Shown: positions 1 through 6,446 of the stretch, in pieces
How positions within the stretch are numbered: position 1 is the stretch's first letter
Layout of the letters: every line of letters starts with the position of its first letter
Assembly (NCBI GenBank): GCA_030592985.1
Contig: JAUVIB010000145.1
Span: 1 to 7,494 of the forward strand
Reading direction: 5' to 3'
Length of the DNA stretch: 7,494 nucleotides
Origin: Calditrichaceae bacterium
Lineage (GTDB): Bacteria; Calditrichota; Calditrichia; Calditrichales; Calditrichaceae
Notes under the pieces: model-generated
Told to the model about the DNA's origin: nothing
Database searches by the model: none
Seen by the model: only the letters and a program-made list of their open reading frames with translations
Program-made: the position numbers and the translations under genes

Positions 1-976
1 CCTGTACTTCCCAGCGACCCTCCTTAACATATTTTTTCACTTGCTCATATAATTCAGGATAGTATTTCTTTACAAAATAATAGTGTTGGGGTTGAGAAGC
101 GCCAAAAATATAATCAGGATATTTTTTTATTAAGGATAGTTGATTGGCAAATGTCCGTGCACATTTCCGGATAGTCTCTTTAACGGGCCACAACCAAGCT
201 GTATCAAGATGAGCATGCCCCACAGTGGTTGCAGATAAATCAGAAGATATGGCCGGCTTTGATAGTTCTCCGGAAAGAATTTGGCGAGCCTTTTTCACGT
301 TAAGGGTATTTTCTTCAAATATATTTATGGCTTCTACAAGAGAACGAATAATTCTTATACGACGCACACTTTTTTCCGGAAGCGCTTTAACCAAACCAAA
401 TAACACATCCATATCAAGAGAAAATTGCCATATTTCATCATTAAATATGGCCAGCCGTATTTTATTAACTTTTATTTCCTGCGGACCCAATTGTATGCCC
501 GGACCATCAGCCGGTTCGGTTTTAATATGGACTCCAAGTATCCCGTTAGCTGTTGCTTCTATCCAAAGCTCAACTTCCTCATCTCCAACACAAGAATCAT
601 AAAGAGGAAAAATATCACGAACAAATTTATTATCAAAGACCGAGCCATTGGTAATGCCCTGCAATGGCATACCATCCACAGAATAAATCAGTCCTTCTCC
701 TGATAATTCAAGATGAGCAACGACTTTTTTCCCCGCCCAATTTTGCGGTATAACTCCCCATAGATGAAACCAGGCAATATCCCAGTATTTCCCCCAACTC
801 TCACCTTCCTTGACAGGCTTATATTTTAAATTCAGACGCTCTGTGAAAGACTGAGAATGTTCTGTGAGCGCAAATTCGCAATTTAGTTCAAACTCATGGG
901 ATAGTACAGCCTTTTTTTGGCGGTCGATAAAATTTTCAATTCTTTTAATATAAAAAGGAGTTTTTATATCAATCAT
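1..976 (-). CDS. GH38 alpha-mannosidase-like glycoside hydrolase, N-terminal part (C-terminus beyond the left edge)
   Basis: The frame is open from an ATG at 976 to the window edge, giving 325 residues with no stop. The start lies 3 bases after the stop of the upstream nucleotidyltransferase, so translation is probably coupled; no strong Shine-Dalgarno sequence is seen. Residues 1 to about 245 form the N-terminal region typical of long bacterial GH38 enzymes. At 253-263 the protein reads GHAHLDTAWLW, followed by KETIRKCARTF; this is the hallmark first segment of the GH38 catalytic domain. By analogy with Golgi mannosidase II, H256 and D258 would be two of the zinc ligands. The nucleophile Asp and the remaining ligands lie in the missing part. 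Family members are usually about 850-1050 residues, so roughly two thirds is outside the window. The family hydrolyses alpha-mannosides with retention; the actual substrate cannot be read here. No signal peptide is seen, so it is probably cytoplasmic. Confidence 0.93.
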   Translation of the reverse strand, partial: MIDIKTPFYIKRIENFIDRQKKAVLSHEFELNCEFALTEHSQSFTERLNLKYKPVKEGESWGKYWDIAWFHLWGVIPQNWAGKKVVAHLELSGEGLIYSVDGMPLQGITNGSVFDNKFVRDIFPLYDSCVGDEEVELWIEATANGILGVHIKTEPADGPGIQLGPQEIKVNKIRLAIFNDEIWQFSLDMDVLFGLVKALPEKSVRRIRIIRSLVEAINIFEENTLNVKKARQILSGELSKPAISSDLSATTVGHAHLDTAWLWPVKETIRKCARTFANQLSLIKKYPDYIFGASQPQHYYFVKKYYPELYEQVKKYVKEGRWEVQ

Positions 977-979
977 CTT

Positions 980-1852
980 CTACCACATTTCCGGATAGTT
1001 TACTTCTAAGTATTCTCTAAATATTTTTATATCCTTTTTTTCTGTTAAATCAGGAACATGTTCACTGTGAGGGATACATAAAAAAGATTTAGAGTGCTTT
1101 TTAACCATGTTTAATATGGCTGTCGGTAATTCTTTTTCGTTCCTAACAGGATTTATGGGACAATTTAATATATAGGGATATATCATCTCACCATCAAATT
1201 TAAAAATATTCATACTTACGCGAATCTTATTATCCGAATCACGATATTGATCAACATCATCGATTGGCGGTTTTTCAACAATATTTACTAAATAATTTTC
1301 CGAATCCACCTGGGTTACGGCAAATGCAGAGATTCTTTCTGATGAAAATTTTAAAGAATCTCTATCATAATTTATCAATGCATTCGGGACACGGCTCTCG
1401 CGTAATTTTACAATCGATTCCATAGAATAAAGATTATCACTGTTACACACATAGATTGTGGATGATTTCAAATATGGATACGCATTAAAAGCATGAAGTA
1501 AGGCATCAGCTGTTCCAAAAGGCTTTTCTCTCCCATCGGGAATATATTGAACAGCATAAGAAATATTTATACCATTAAAATCATTATCCTGATCTTTTTT
1601 ACCGTAAAGATTTTTTATCGCTTCATTATTTTCACCTGTTACTATAATAACATTGGATAGACCTGCTTTTTGTGCATTAAAGAGGAGATAATCTAATAAT
1701 GGGCGTCCTCCTTTCCCGACCCCTATCATCCCTTTACTATCCGCATTGGCCTGTTGAACATCTTTTTCTGATAAACCATCCTGCTGCGTTGATTTTTTCA
1801 TTCTGGAAGATAACCCTCCAGCTAAAATTACTAATGTCTCTGATACTGACAT
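980..1852 (-). CDS. Sugar-phosphate nucleotidyltransferase (NTP_transferase family)
   Basis: A 290-residue protein with the nucleotidyltransferase Rossmann-like fold. Visible motifs in order are the glycine-rich nucleotide loop LAGGLSSRMKK (residues 10-20), a GRPLLDYLLFNAQKAG stretch (49-64), PFGTADALLHA (111-121), VCNSDN (135-140, with D139 as the likely metal ligand) and an EKP motif (193-195). These fit enzymes that join a sugar 1-phosphate to NTP, releasing pyrophosphate. A hydrophilic insert of about 20 residues (21-40) separates the loop from the conserved Lys-containing segment, unlike standard GalU, RmlA or ManC. The base and sugar used are therefore not predictable from motifs. The ATG at 1852 has CAGGAG at 1861-1866 with 8-base spacing. 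The mannosidase follows after 3 bases, so an operon is likely. GDP-mannose or another mannose-linked nucleotide sugar is a guess from context only. Confidence 0.88.
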   Translation of the reverse strand: MSVSETLVILAGGLSSRMKKSTQQDGLSEKDVQQANADSKGMIGVGKGGRPLLDYLLFNAQKAGLSNVIIVTGENNEAIKNLYGKKDQDNDFNGINISYAVQYIPDGREKPFGTADALLHAFNAYPYLKSSTIYVCNSDNLYSMESIVKLRESRVPNALINYDRDSLKFSSERISAFAVTQVDSENYLVNIVEKPPIDDVDQYRDSDNKIRVSMNIFKFDGEMIYPYILNCPINPVRNEKELPTAILNMVKKHSKSFLCIPHSEHVPDLTEKKDIKIFREYLEVNYPEMW

Positions 1853-1860
1853 GTGTCTGT

Positions 1861-1866
1861 CTCCTG
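1861..1866 (-). promoter_or_regulatory. Ribosome binding site of the nucleotidyltransferase
   Basis: On the minus strand this reads CAGGAG, 8 bases before the ATG at 1852. It supports that start for the operon's first visible gene. Confidence 0.75.
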
Positions 1867-2096
1867 TTAAATATATATTAATATCAATTCTTTTATAGTA
1901 ATAAAAGTTTTAATTATAATCAAACCCATCCGGTCATAAATATTATTTTACTTATAAGAACATAGCGATGCAATTGGTTCTTGGAATTATTGTCATTTTT
2001 TTCAACTCTTTCAACAATAACTGAAATATAGCAAGCTTTGCAGGGTGTTTTTTTGTAATGCCCCAGTGGTTTGGGAAGTAATGTTGTTTTTGGAGT

Positions 2097-2135
2097 GCAT
2101 CGACTATGTCGATGCTGAATTGACACAGTCAATTC
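2097..2135. repeat. Two tandem 8-bp hairpins with GAC-N3-GTC cores
   Basis: Copy 1 is GCATCGAC (2097-2104), loop TAT, GTCGATGC (2108-2115). Copy 2 is GAATTGAC (2117-2124), loop ACA, GTCAATTC (2128-2135). A single base separates them. Both stems are perfect and share the inner GAC/GTC. Three of the five outer stem positions differ, always with the matching change on the other arm. The centres are 20 bases apart, about two helical turns. The copies could be ssDNA or RNA hairpins of a dispersed repeat, or paired operator dyads. Neither reading can be decided from one copy. Confidence 0.8.
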
Positions 2136-2167
2136 GTTCCAAATTCCCAATCTACTGACCCATTACG

Positions 2168-2252
2168 TTTTTTTGTGACTTCTTTGTGAAACTCTGTGGA
2201 AGTTTTTCGTGCCACATAGATTAAACTGCTGTACAAAGAAGTCACAAAGAAA
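2168..2252. repeat. MITE-like inverted-repeat element
   Basis: The left arm TTTGTGACTTCTTTGT (2172-2187) has a perfect 16-base reverse complement at 2233-2248. The pairing extends outward by a G-T pair and three A-T pairs, to 2168 and 2252. Inside, TGTGG (2195-2199 region) can pair with CCACA (2212-2216). No open frame and no clear target-site duplication are present. CTTTGTGACTTCTTTGTG-like sequence resembles a type of intergenic repeat I recall from many environmental bacterial genomes, but I cannot confirm this by search. The position upstream of the zinc-ribbon gene could influence its transcription. Confidence 0.7.
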
Positions 2253-2288
2253 AGAATAGAAAATTTAAAACGATTGATTTTCGTTTTT

Positions 2289-2317
2289 TTGAACTTCCGA
2301 TACTTTAAATTAATAAT
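2289..2317 (+). promoter_or_regulatory. Possible sigma70-type promoter of the zinc-ribbon gene
   Basis: TTGAAC at 2289-2294 and AATAAT at 2312-2317 are separated by 17 bases. A transcript would start near 2325, leaving a leader of about 107 bases before the ATG at 2432. AT-rich background makes such matches common, so support is weak. Confidence 0.3.
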
Positions 2318-2418
2318 TTACTTTGGTCTTCTATTGTTATCTTTCTAAGAATTCTTTAAATTCAATATTGTTAGTCCAAGAAAATCACCAATTACTTTCA
2401 GATATCTTAATTTTAATT

Positions 2419-2424
2419 AAAGGT
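2419..2424 (+). promoter_or_regulatory. Ribosome binding site that fixes the start at 2432
   Basis: AAAGGT lies 8 bases (counted from AGG) before the ATG at 2432. An alternative in-frame GTG at 2423 overlaps this site and has no site of its own, so the ATG is preferred. Confidence 0.75.
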
Positions 2425-2431
2425 GTTTATA

Positions 2432-2890
2432 ATGAGCAAAAAAGAGAAAATCCAAGTTGAGTTAGAAATTTCAACTAAATCTGTCAATGTTCAGCATGCT
2501 TTTTGTCAAAACGGTCATTCCTTAATTGATCCGTCTGTTAAAATTAACGGATTTGCTGCCATTAAGGTAAAAATCCGTGCTAAAAATCAGGAGGGTTTAT
2601 TATTCTTAGATCCGGTTTACGGGAGCTACAATAATATTGAAAAAGGTGTTACTACTCCGAAAGGGACTATTGTTGAAATGTTCTGTCCGGAATGCGATGT
2701 GAGCCTGACCGATGAACACGAAGTATGCCAAGTCTGCTCTTCACCAATGTTTGTATTTCATTTACCCAAAGAGAGTATTATTGAAGGCTGCCTGAAGAAA
2801 GGATGTATGTTTCATAAATTGAAAATTGTCGACGGTGAACATCAAATGAAGCGCCTTTTTGAAGACAGCACATTGGAATCATTTTTATAG
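2432..2890 (+). CDS. Small orphan zinc-ribbon-like protein of unknown function
   Basis: A 152-residue protein with no signal peptide or membrane segment, so it is probably cytoplasmic. Seven cysteines are present. Two CxxC knuckles, CPEC (85-88) and CQVC (99-102), are spaced as in a zinc ribbon. An upstream CQNGH (25-29) and a downstream CLKKGC (120-125) add further possible ligands. The middle (about 35-82) looks like a small beta-rich domain without cysteines. I do not recognise a named family. CxNGH-type segments and paired CxxC knuckles are common in proteins that bind nucleic acid or protein partners, but no function should be assigned. It is monocistronic: its promoter region is private and a terminator follows 9 bases after the stop. 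The only plus-strand gene in the window, it converges on the secreted protein at 3019-4197. Confidence 0.85.
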   Translation: MSKKEKIQVELEISTKSVNVQHAFCQNGHSLIDPSVKINGFAAIKVKIRAKNQEGLLFLDPVYGSYNNIEKGVTTPKGTIVEMFCPECDVSLTDEHEVCQVCSSPMFVFHLPKESIIEGCLKKGCMFHKLKIVDGEHQMKRLFEDSTLESFL

Positions 2891-2899
2891 TTTATAAAT

Positions 2900-2938
2900 A
2901 AAAACCCGTTTCTAAAAGATATTCAAAAACGGGTTTTT
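2900..2938. terminator. Bidirectional rho-independent terminator
   Basis: AAAAACCCGTTT (2900-2911) pairs perfectly with AAACGGGTTTTT (2927-2938), a 12-bp stem with a 15-base loop. The hairpin ends in a T run on both strands. It lies 9 bases after the zinc-ribbon stop and about 80 bases after the stop of the convergent minus-strand gene, so it can serve both. Confidence 0.88.
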
Positions 2939-3018
2939 GCATTTCGTTTCGACTTAGTATATTTATATAAAAATACACAAAGCCATACTGTTATTATTAC
3001 TTACCGAATATTTTTTCT

Positions 3019-4197
3019 TTATTTTAATAAAAGCATTGATTGAACACTTTGCTCATTTCCTGCTTGTAATACTGCAAAATAAATTCCACTTGGCAGCGTT
3101 TGTCCATTCTGTGATTTTGCTGTCCAATTAATGGTATAATTACCGATATTCTTTTGCTCATTAACTAAAAGAGCGACTTCTCTGCCATTCACATCGTAGA
3201 TGGATAGACGTATATTTTGTTGTTTTACCAAAGAATAACTGATAGTTGTCTGAGGATTAAATGGATTGGGATAATTTGCATGTAATACAAATTTATCGGG
3301 AGCATTCACAGCTGGTGAAAGAGTGATTGCGGTGGCCGGATCTTTCACTTCATAGGTAAATGGCTCTGCCGTATCCGATCCCCAATTGGAATGAGTAGGC
3401 CCGCTGGATCCTTCTGATAACTCGCCGCTGCCTTCCAAAGAAGCAGAAACAATTATTGTTCTATTCAAATCTATAATTGGATCACCTTCCGGTGTTTTTA
3501 AAAATCCCCACATGGGCGCCACCATCTCCGCCTCATGTCCATCCTCTGAAACGGCTATTTCAATAATACCGTAATGAACCGGACCTTTATCTACAACAAC
3601 TTCAACAGAATCATTAGGGAACATCACCCATTGAGAATACCAATCGTATGTACCCGGCGCCAGTCTTACAACCCTATTATTTAAATCATTTAACCAGTTA
3701 GCGTTATAGTCTGCTTCCGAAATAAATTCATGATTTAAATAATGACCGGTATTATAGGAACCGTTATAAAACTCTACCTCCATATTCATATCATATCCTT
3801 TACTATCCGGATAATATCCTCCTTCTTTAAGTCTGTAACCGGTTATATCATTATTATCCGTATCGATTGTAAAAATAAAATAGTATCGTCCGGCTTTTTG
3901 GCCAAGAGAATCAACAGACGTTCTCCCGATTATACCGGTTGCTTTGATGTATCCATAAAGATTGTCAGCATCATTGGTAAATTTCACCTCTAATAAATCT
4001 ATATCAGAATAGGCTACATAAGATGGAGCGCCATCATCAGCATAATCACCATCGGTATCATGAACATCATCAGCGGGGTCAGTCATAGCGACCGGGACAT
4101 CTGTCCAATCATCAAAATTTCCATCAATTGTAATTGTGTTCTGCCCAATAATCAATAGCGGAACAAACATTATCAGTAGTAGTAAATTTCTTTTCAT
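3019..4197 (-). CDS. Secreted CBM9-like protein with type IX secretion (Por) C-terminal sorting domain
   Basis: A 392-residue exported protein. Residues 1-18 are a signal peptide (MKRN, then a leucine/isoleucine-rich core, ending near IIG-Q). ITIDGNFDDW (22-31) starts a CBM9- or DOMON-like beta-sandwich running to about 285. It carries acidic loops DTDGD (47-51) and DTDNND (112-117) that look like calcium-binding loops. Residues 303-392 are a type A sorting domain: NYPNPFNPQTTISY (308-321), IYDVNGREV (331-339), LPSGIYF and a final LLLK. In known systems this domain directs passage through the outer membrane and is usually removed or exchanged for a surface anchor. The ATG at 4197 has AAAAAGGAG at 4207-4215, 9 bases upstream. 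The ligand is unknown. CBM9-like domains bind sugars in some families, but many such proteins in these phyla have no assigned role. Confidence 0.9.
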   Translation of the reverse strand: MKRNLLLLIMFVPLLIIGQNTITIDGNFDDWTDVPVAMTDPADDVHDTDGDYADDGAPSYVAYSDIDLLEVKFTNDADNLYGYIKATGIIGRTSVDSLGQKAGRYYFIFTIDTDNNDITGYRLKEGGYYPDSKGYDMNMEVEFYNGSYNTGHYLNHEFISEADYNANWLNDLNNRVVRLAPGTYDWYSQWVMFPNDSVEVVVDKGPVHYGIIEIAVSEDGHEAEMVAPMWGFLKTPEGDPIIDLNRTIIVSASLEGSGELSEGSSGPTHSNWGSDTAEPFTYEVKDPATAITLSPAVNAPDKFVLHANYPNPFNPQTTISYSLVKQQNIRLSIYDVNGREVALLVNEQKNIGNYTINWTAKSQNGQTLPSGIYFAVLQAGNEQSVQSMLLLK

Positions 4198-4299
4198 TTA
4201 AACTATCTCCTTTTTAGTATAAGTATCTTATTAGCAATATTCATGTATTTTTTGGCAGAAATTGATTTTTTTCTTACTTCATATAAACTCTCAAAGTAA

Positions 4300-4373
4300 G
4301 TCATTCCTGCATGTTTTAAGCAGGAATCTAAATAGCGAAATTCAGATTCCCGATAGAAACATTCGGGAATGAC
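4300..4373. repeat. GTCATTCC...GGAATGAC inverted-repeat element with two internal hairpins
   Basis: The outer ends GTCATTCC (4300-4307 region) and GGAATGAC (4366-4373) are reverse complements. Inside are two hairpins of the same build. ATTCCTGC (4303-4310) pairs with GCAGGAAT (4320-4327), and ATTCCCGA (4346-4353) pairs with TCGGGAAT (4363-4370). Each has an 8-bp stem and a 9-base loop. The layout resembles the common intergenic GTCATTCC-type repeats of many bacteria and the ATTCCC-N-GGGAAT repeats of Neisseria (dRS3); homology is not claimed. It lies about 100 bases upstream of the secreted-protein gene and may be in its leader. Confidence 0.75.
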
Positions 4374-4428
4374 AAACTTTAATGTCATGAACCTAAGGTT
4401 AGTATCCTGTTTGGTTCTGGTGGTACAT

Positions 4429-4448
4429 CCCGATGTCTTTCTATCGGG
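4429..4448. repeat. CCCGAT hairpin
   Basis: CCCGAT (4429-4434) pairs with ATCGGG (4443-4448) around an 8-base loop. It lies 56 bases past the inverted-repeat element and shares its CCCGA/TCGGG stem, so it may be a further repeat module. It has no T tract and is not a good terminator on either strand. Confidence 0.5.
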
Positions 4449-4612
4449 GCTTGTCCAAGTTAGGATTTATAATAATTATTATACGAATTTTATTACTATA
4501 TTTTTTATGTTTATAATTGATCATGTATTAAAATTACTTTTTATTTAACTAAAAAATAAATTTACCTAATATAGATAAGTGTAAAAATATATGAGGATAT
4601 TACGAAATATCG

Positions 4613-6154
4613 CTAAAAGGTAAACCATTTTAAATCAACGATTGGAACAACCTGCTGCCAGTTAAAATTTTTACGTACAAGTAAAGTTGTCCTAATTGAC
4701 TTTGGGTCATCCTGAAGTTCTAATTCATCAAGCAGTTTATAATCAACATAGAGGGGATATTTCTTCTTATAAACTTCGACAGCGCTATCCAATACGGCGA
4801 TATACTTTTCATGAAAAACAGCATTATAAACACGATTTTCATATTTCGAGAATCGTGTGTTATCCACATCAGCGAGGTCTAACTCACGCCAGCGGTGTTT
4901 AAAAAAATCTTTCATCTCTGAATCGCTAATTTTAATGTCTTTCACAAGGTTATACTTGAATATTTCATACGTCCATTTTTGTTCCCAATTCCTAATATCA
5001 CGCCTTATTCTCGTTGAGTCAGCATAACCATCTTCAATTGCAATCTTAATAAACTCTCTGTTTTTCATCATCCGCCCGATTTCTGCAATGAGTCGTTTTC
5101 TTAAATCTTCTACAGATTGGCTCTCATGAAGTGTTTTACGATTATAGTTCATAAAGTCAAAATAATCCCGCACCTTTATTTTGCCGCCGGTATGACTAAC
5201 AAGAGCTTCATCTAATAAACTTTTCAACCCAATCATGTAGCTCTTTGACGTATCCGGAGCATTTATGATCATTTCATTAATAGAATATTTCTTTTTTATA
5301 CCATCCTGATACCATAGATACAACAATGGGGATAATTCATCAATAATTATACTTTTTACAGCAATATTCATTGGCGTCAATAATGAATCCATTATTTGAT
5401 GAATTAGTTTGTCCGCTTTAATATTATATAATCGTTTTTCCATCTTTTTTCTTCGCGGACCATATTTTAAATCATCTATCTTAATCCCTTCCCGGTGGAT
5501 GTTAAGCACCTGAAACAGAGCATATCCATCACCATAAGGAACAGGTTCCGATGTTTTACCAATTTCAAGGTCTTGAACAACTTTTAAGATATCCGGAGGA
5601 ATACTTAAATAATCAAGCCAGTCTGTTTCATAAAACTTTTTTCGATCAAGGGGTACTTCTTGTCTTTCAAGTTGTTTTTCAATATAATCCTCGAGATTCG
5701 TCTTATTTGCTTCTAAATATACGTTCTCACCTTGTTTTAACGATGTAACCGGCAGAATTATCATACGAAATTTGATAGAACTTTTTTTAACCGCATCTTC
5801 AATTTCTTTTTCCGGTATTTTCACTCTTTTGCGTACCCGGGATTCTACAAAAGCTTCGAGCAAATCGTCATCTTTTCTTTGTGCAACCCTGTTTGTAACA
5901 TAATCACCTTTATGATAATCTTGCTTATATCCTTCTCTTGCAAGAATTAGTTCTTTAATTAAATTATTAAGATAAAACCTCCTGGGATTGGGACCGATTT
6001 TTGTCAAACCAATAGCATATTCAAAACTATATTTAAAATCATTCGCCGTAATGACAACATCATCAATCCTTATTAGAATTCTTTCTTCCTTCTCTTTTTT
6101 ACTACAAGAGACGATAACGATAAGAATTAACAGAAGAATAAATATTTTTTTCAT
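4613..6154 (-). CDS. SurA/PpiC-type lipoprotein with a histidine-less parvulin domain
   Basis: A 513-residue predicted lipoprotein. From the chosen ATG at 6154 it has MKK, a hydrophobic core and the lipobox IVSC with C17 as lipidation site; Ser at +2 suggests outer-membrane delivery. A longer start at 6187 would put 11 extra residues before the signal peptide and is disfavoured. Residues 29 to about 125 resemble the SurA N-terminal region (VVITANDF...). 128-220 align with a parvulin domain: KFRMIILPV, then TDWLDY in the place of the GGDLGWF motif, then IGKTSEPV...GYALFQV in the place of SEPV...GYHLIKV. Both histidines expected in catalytic parvulins are replaced (I132, A212), so a chaperone role seems likelier than isomerase activity. 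Residues 350-425 look like a second SurA_N-type helical region (NREFIKIAIEDGY...ISDSEMKDFF). The likely site of action is the periplasm, assisting outer-membrane or exported proteins. No strong terminator follows. Confidence 0.8.
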   Translation of the reverse strand: MKKIFILLLILIVIVSCSKKEKEERILIRIDDVVITANDFKYSFEYAIGLTKIGPNPRRFYLNNLIKELILAREGYKQDYHKGDYVTNRVAQRKDDDLLEAFVESRVRKRVKIPEKEIEDAVKKSSIKFRMIILPVTSLKQGENVYLEANKTNLEDYIEKQLERQEVPLDRKKFYETDWLDYLSIPPDILKVVQDLEIGKTSEPVPYGDGYALFQVLNIHREGIKIDDLKYGPRRKKMEKRLYNIKADKLIHQIMDSLLTPMNIAVKSIIIDELSPLLYLWYQDGIKKKYSINEMIINAPDTSKSYMIGLKSLLDEALVSHTGGKIKVRDYFDFMNYNRKTLHESQSVEDLRKRLIAEIGRMMKNREFIKIAIEDGYADSTRIRRDIRNWEQKWTYEIFKYNLVKDIKISDSEMKDFFKHRWRELDLADVDNTRFSKYENRVYNAVFHEKYIAVLDSAVEVYKKKYPLYVDYKLLDELELQDDPKSIRTTLLVRKNFNWQQVVPIVDLKWFTF

Positions 6155-6165
6155 AAAACAACTAG

Positions 6166-6169
6166 CCTC
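6166..6169 (-). promoter_or_regulatory. Ribosome binding site supporting the lipoprotein start at 6154
   Basis: On the minus strand this reads GAGG, 11 bases before the ATG at 6154. The spacing is slightly long. The alternative start at 6187 has only a weak GAAG, and the lipoprotein signal agrees with 6154. Confidence 0.5.
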
Positions 6170-6214
6170 AATTTCTAATTTTCCCATAACTTCAATTTAA
6201 TACACAATTTTAAC

Positions 6215-6229
6215 TATATTCAGAATATA
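6215..6229. promoter_or_regulatory. Possible operator dyad upstream of the lipoprotein gene
   Basis: TATATTC (6215-6221) and GAATATA (6223-6229) are perfect inverted arms around one base. They lie 61-75 bases before the lipoprotein start, where a promoter would be expected. In AT-rich sequence a 7-bp dyad can arise by chance, so this is only a candidate. Confidence 0.25.
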
Positions 6230-6250
6230 ATGTTCCAATTCTATTCTAAT

Positions 6251-6432
6251 TAGTGTCTGAACGAAAAGTCCCTTGTTGTCATTGTCCCGACTGATCGGGA
6301 GAATTCATCCCGGCATGGCAATCCCTTTTCAAGGGAGGTAACATGCTGTTTCTTAATGGGATTGCTTCGTCGCTAACGCTTCTCGCAATGACAGGTACTT
6401 TTTTGAATTTAGTATTTTTCGTTCAGATACTA
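6251..6432. mobile_element. Non-coding MITE-like element with TA-flanked terminal inverted repeats
   Basis: The left end TAGTGTCTGAACGAAAA (6251-6267) and the reverse complement of the right end, TAGTATCTGAACGAAAA (6416-6432), match at 16 of 17 positions. The outermost TA on each side could be a target-site duplication, as made by IS630/Tc1-mariner-type transposases. The interior is nested foldback: TGTCATTG (6277-6284) with CAATGACA (6386-6393), GCAATCCC (6318-6325) with GGGATTGC (6358-6365), TCCCGA-CTGA-TCGGGA (6285-6300) and TCCCTT-TTC-AAGGGA (6322-6336). The segment reading GTCATTGCGAG...GAAGCAATCCC on the minus strand resembles a repeat recalled from many bacterial genomes. At 182 bases with no transposase it would need an enzyme supplied elsewhere. 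Confidence 0.7.
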
Positions 6433-6446
6433 TTTACATTTAAAAA

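Larger units (their letters stand above)
1853..2431. other. Intergenic region between divergent genes, with hairpins and an inverted-repeat element
   Basis: This 579-base gap separates the minus-strand nucleotidyltransferase from the plus-strand zinc-ribbon gene. 1867-1920 is very AT-rich and probably contains the promoter of the minus-strand operon, although no well-spaced -35/-10 pair is convincing. 1920-2160 contains a region with two adjacent perfect hairpins and no credible gene. 2168-2252 is an inverted-repeat element. 2253-2431 is AT-rich leader with one plausible promoter. A 76-codon minus-strand frame at 1920-2150 starts from TTG inside the hairpins and is judged spurious. Confidence 0.7.
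4198..4612. other. Repeat-rich intergenic region
   Basis: This 415-base gap lies between two minus-strand genes. 4207-4215 is the ribosome binding site of the secreted protein. 4300-4373 is an inverted-repeat element and 4429-4448 a further hairpin. TATAATAATTATTATA at 4468-4483 is a perfect 16-bp palindrome made only of A and T. 4484-4612 is almost pure AT and shows no gene. A 61-codon minus-strand frame at 4203-4388 is translated repeat and not a gene. Confidence 0.65.

Noticed and set aside
225..703. Plus-strand frames of 125 and 92 codons
   Set aside because: They lie antisense within the mannosidase frame, whose catalytic motif is clear.
1920..2150. 76-codon minus-strand frame
   Set aside because: It starts at TTG, its first third is the two hairpins, no ribosome binding site is seen and the protein has no recognisable family features. 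Repeat sequence is the better explanation.
2097..2252. CRISPR array or integron attachment site
   Set aside because: There is no regular repeat-spacer pattern, no cas or integrase gene, and no attC-type core sites were seen.
3742..3993. 83-codon plus-strand frame
   Set aside because: It is antisense to the secreted CBM9-like protein and has no family features.
4203..4388. 61-codon minus-strand frame
   Set aside because: Most of it is translation of the GTCATTCC-type inverted repeat; such products (VIPECFY..., CLKHAGMT) are a known kind of spurious call.
4468..4483. 16-bp palindrome of A and T only, as a replication or regulatory site
   Set aside because: Low complexity in an AT-rich gap makes chance likely; no accompanying boxes are visible.
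4596..4611. GATATT-ACGA-AATATC hairpin just after the lipoprotein stop, as a terminator
   Set aside because: The stem is only 6 bp and almost all A-T, and no clean U run follows, so termination there is not supported.
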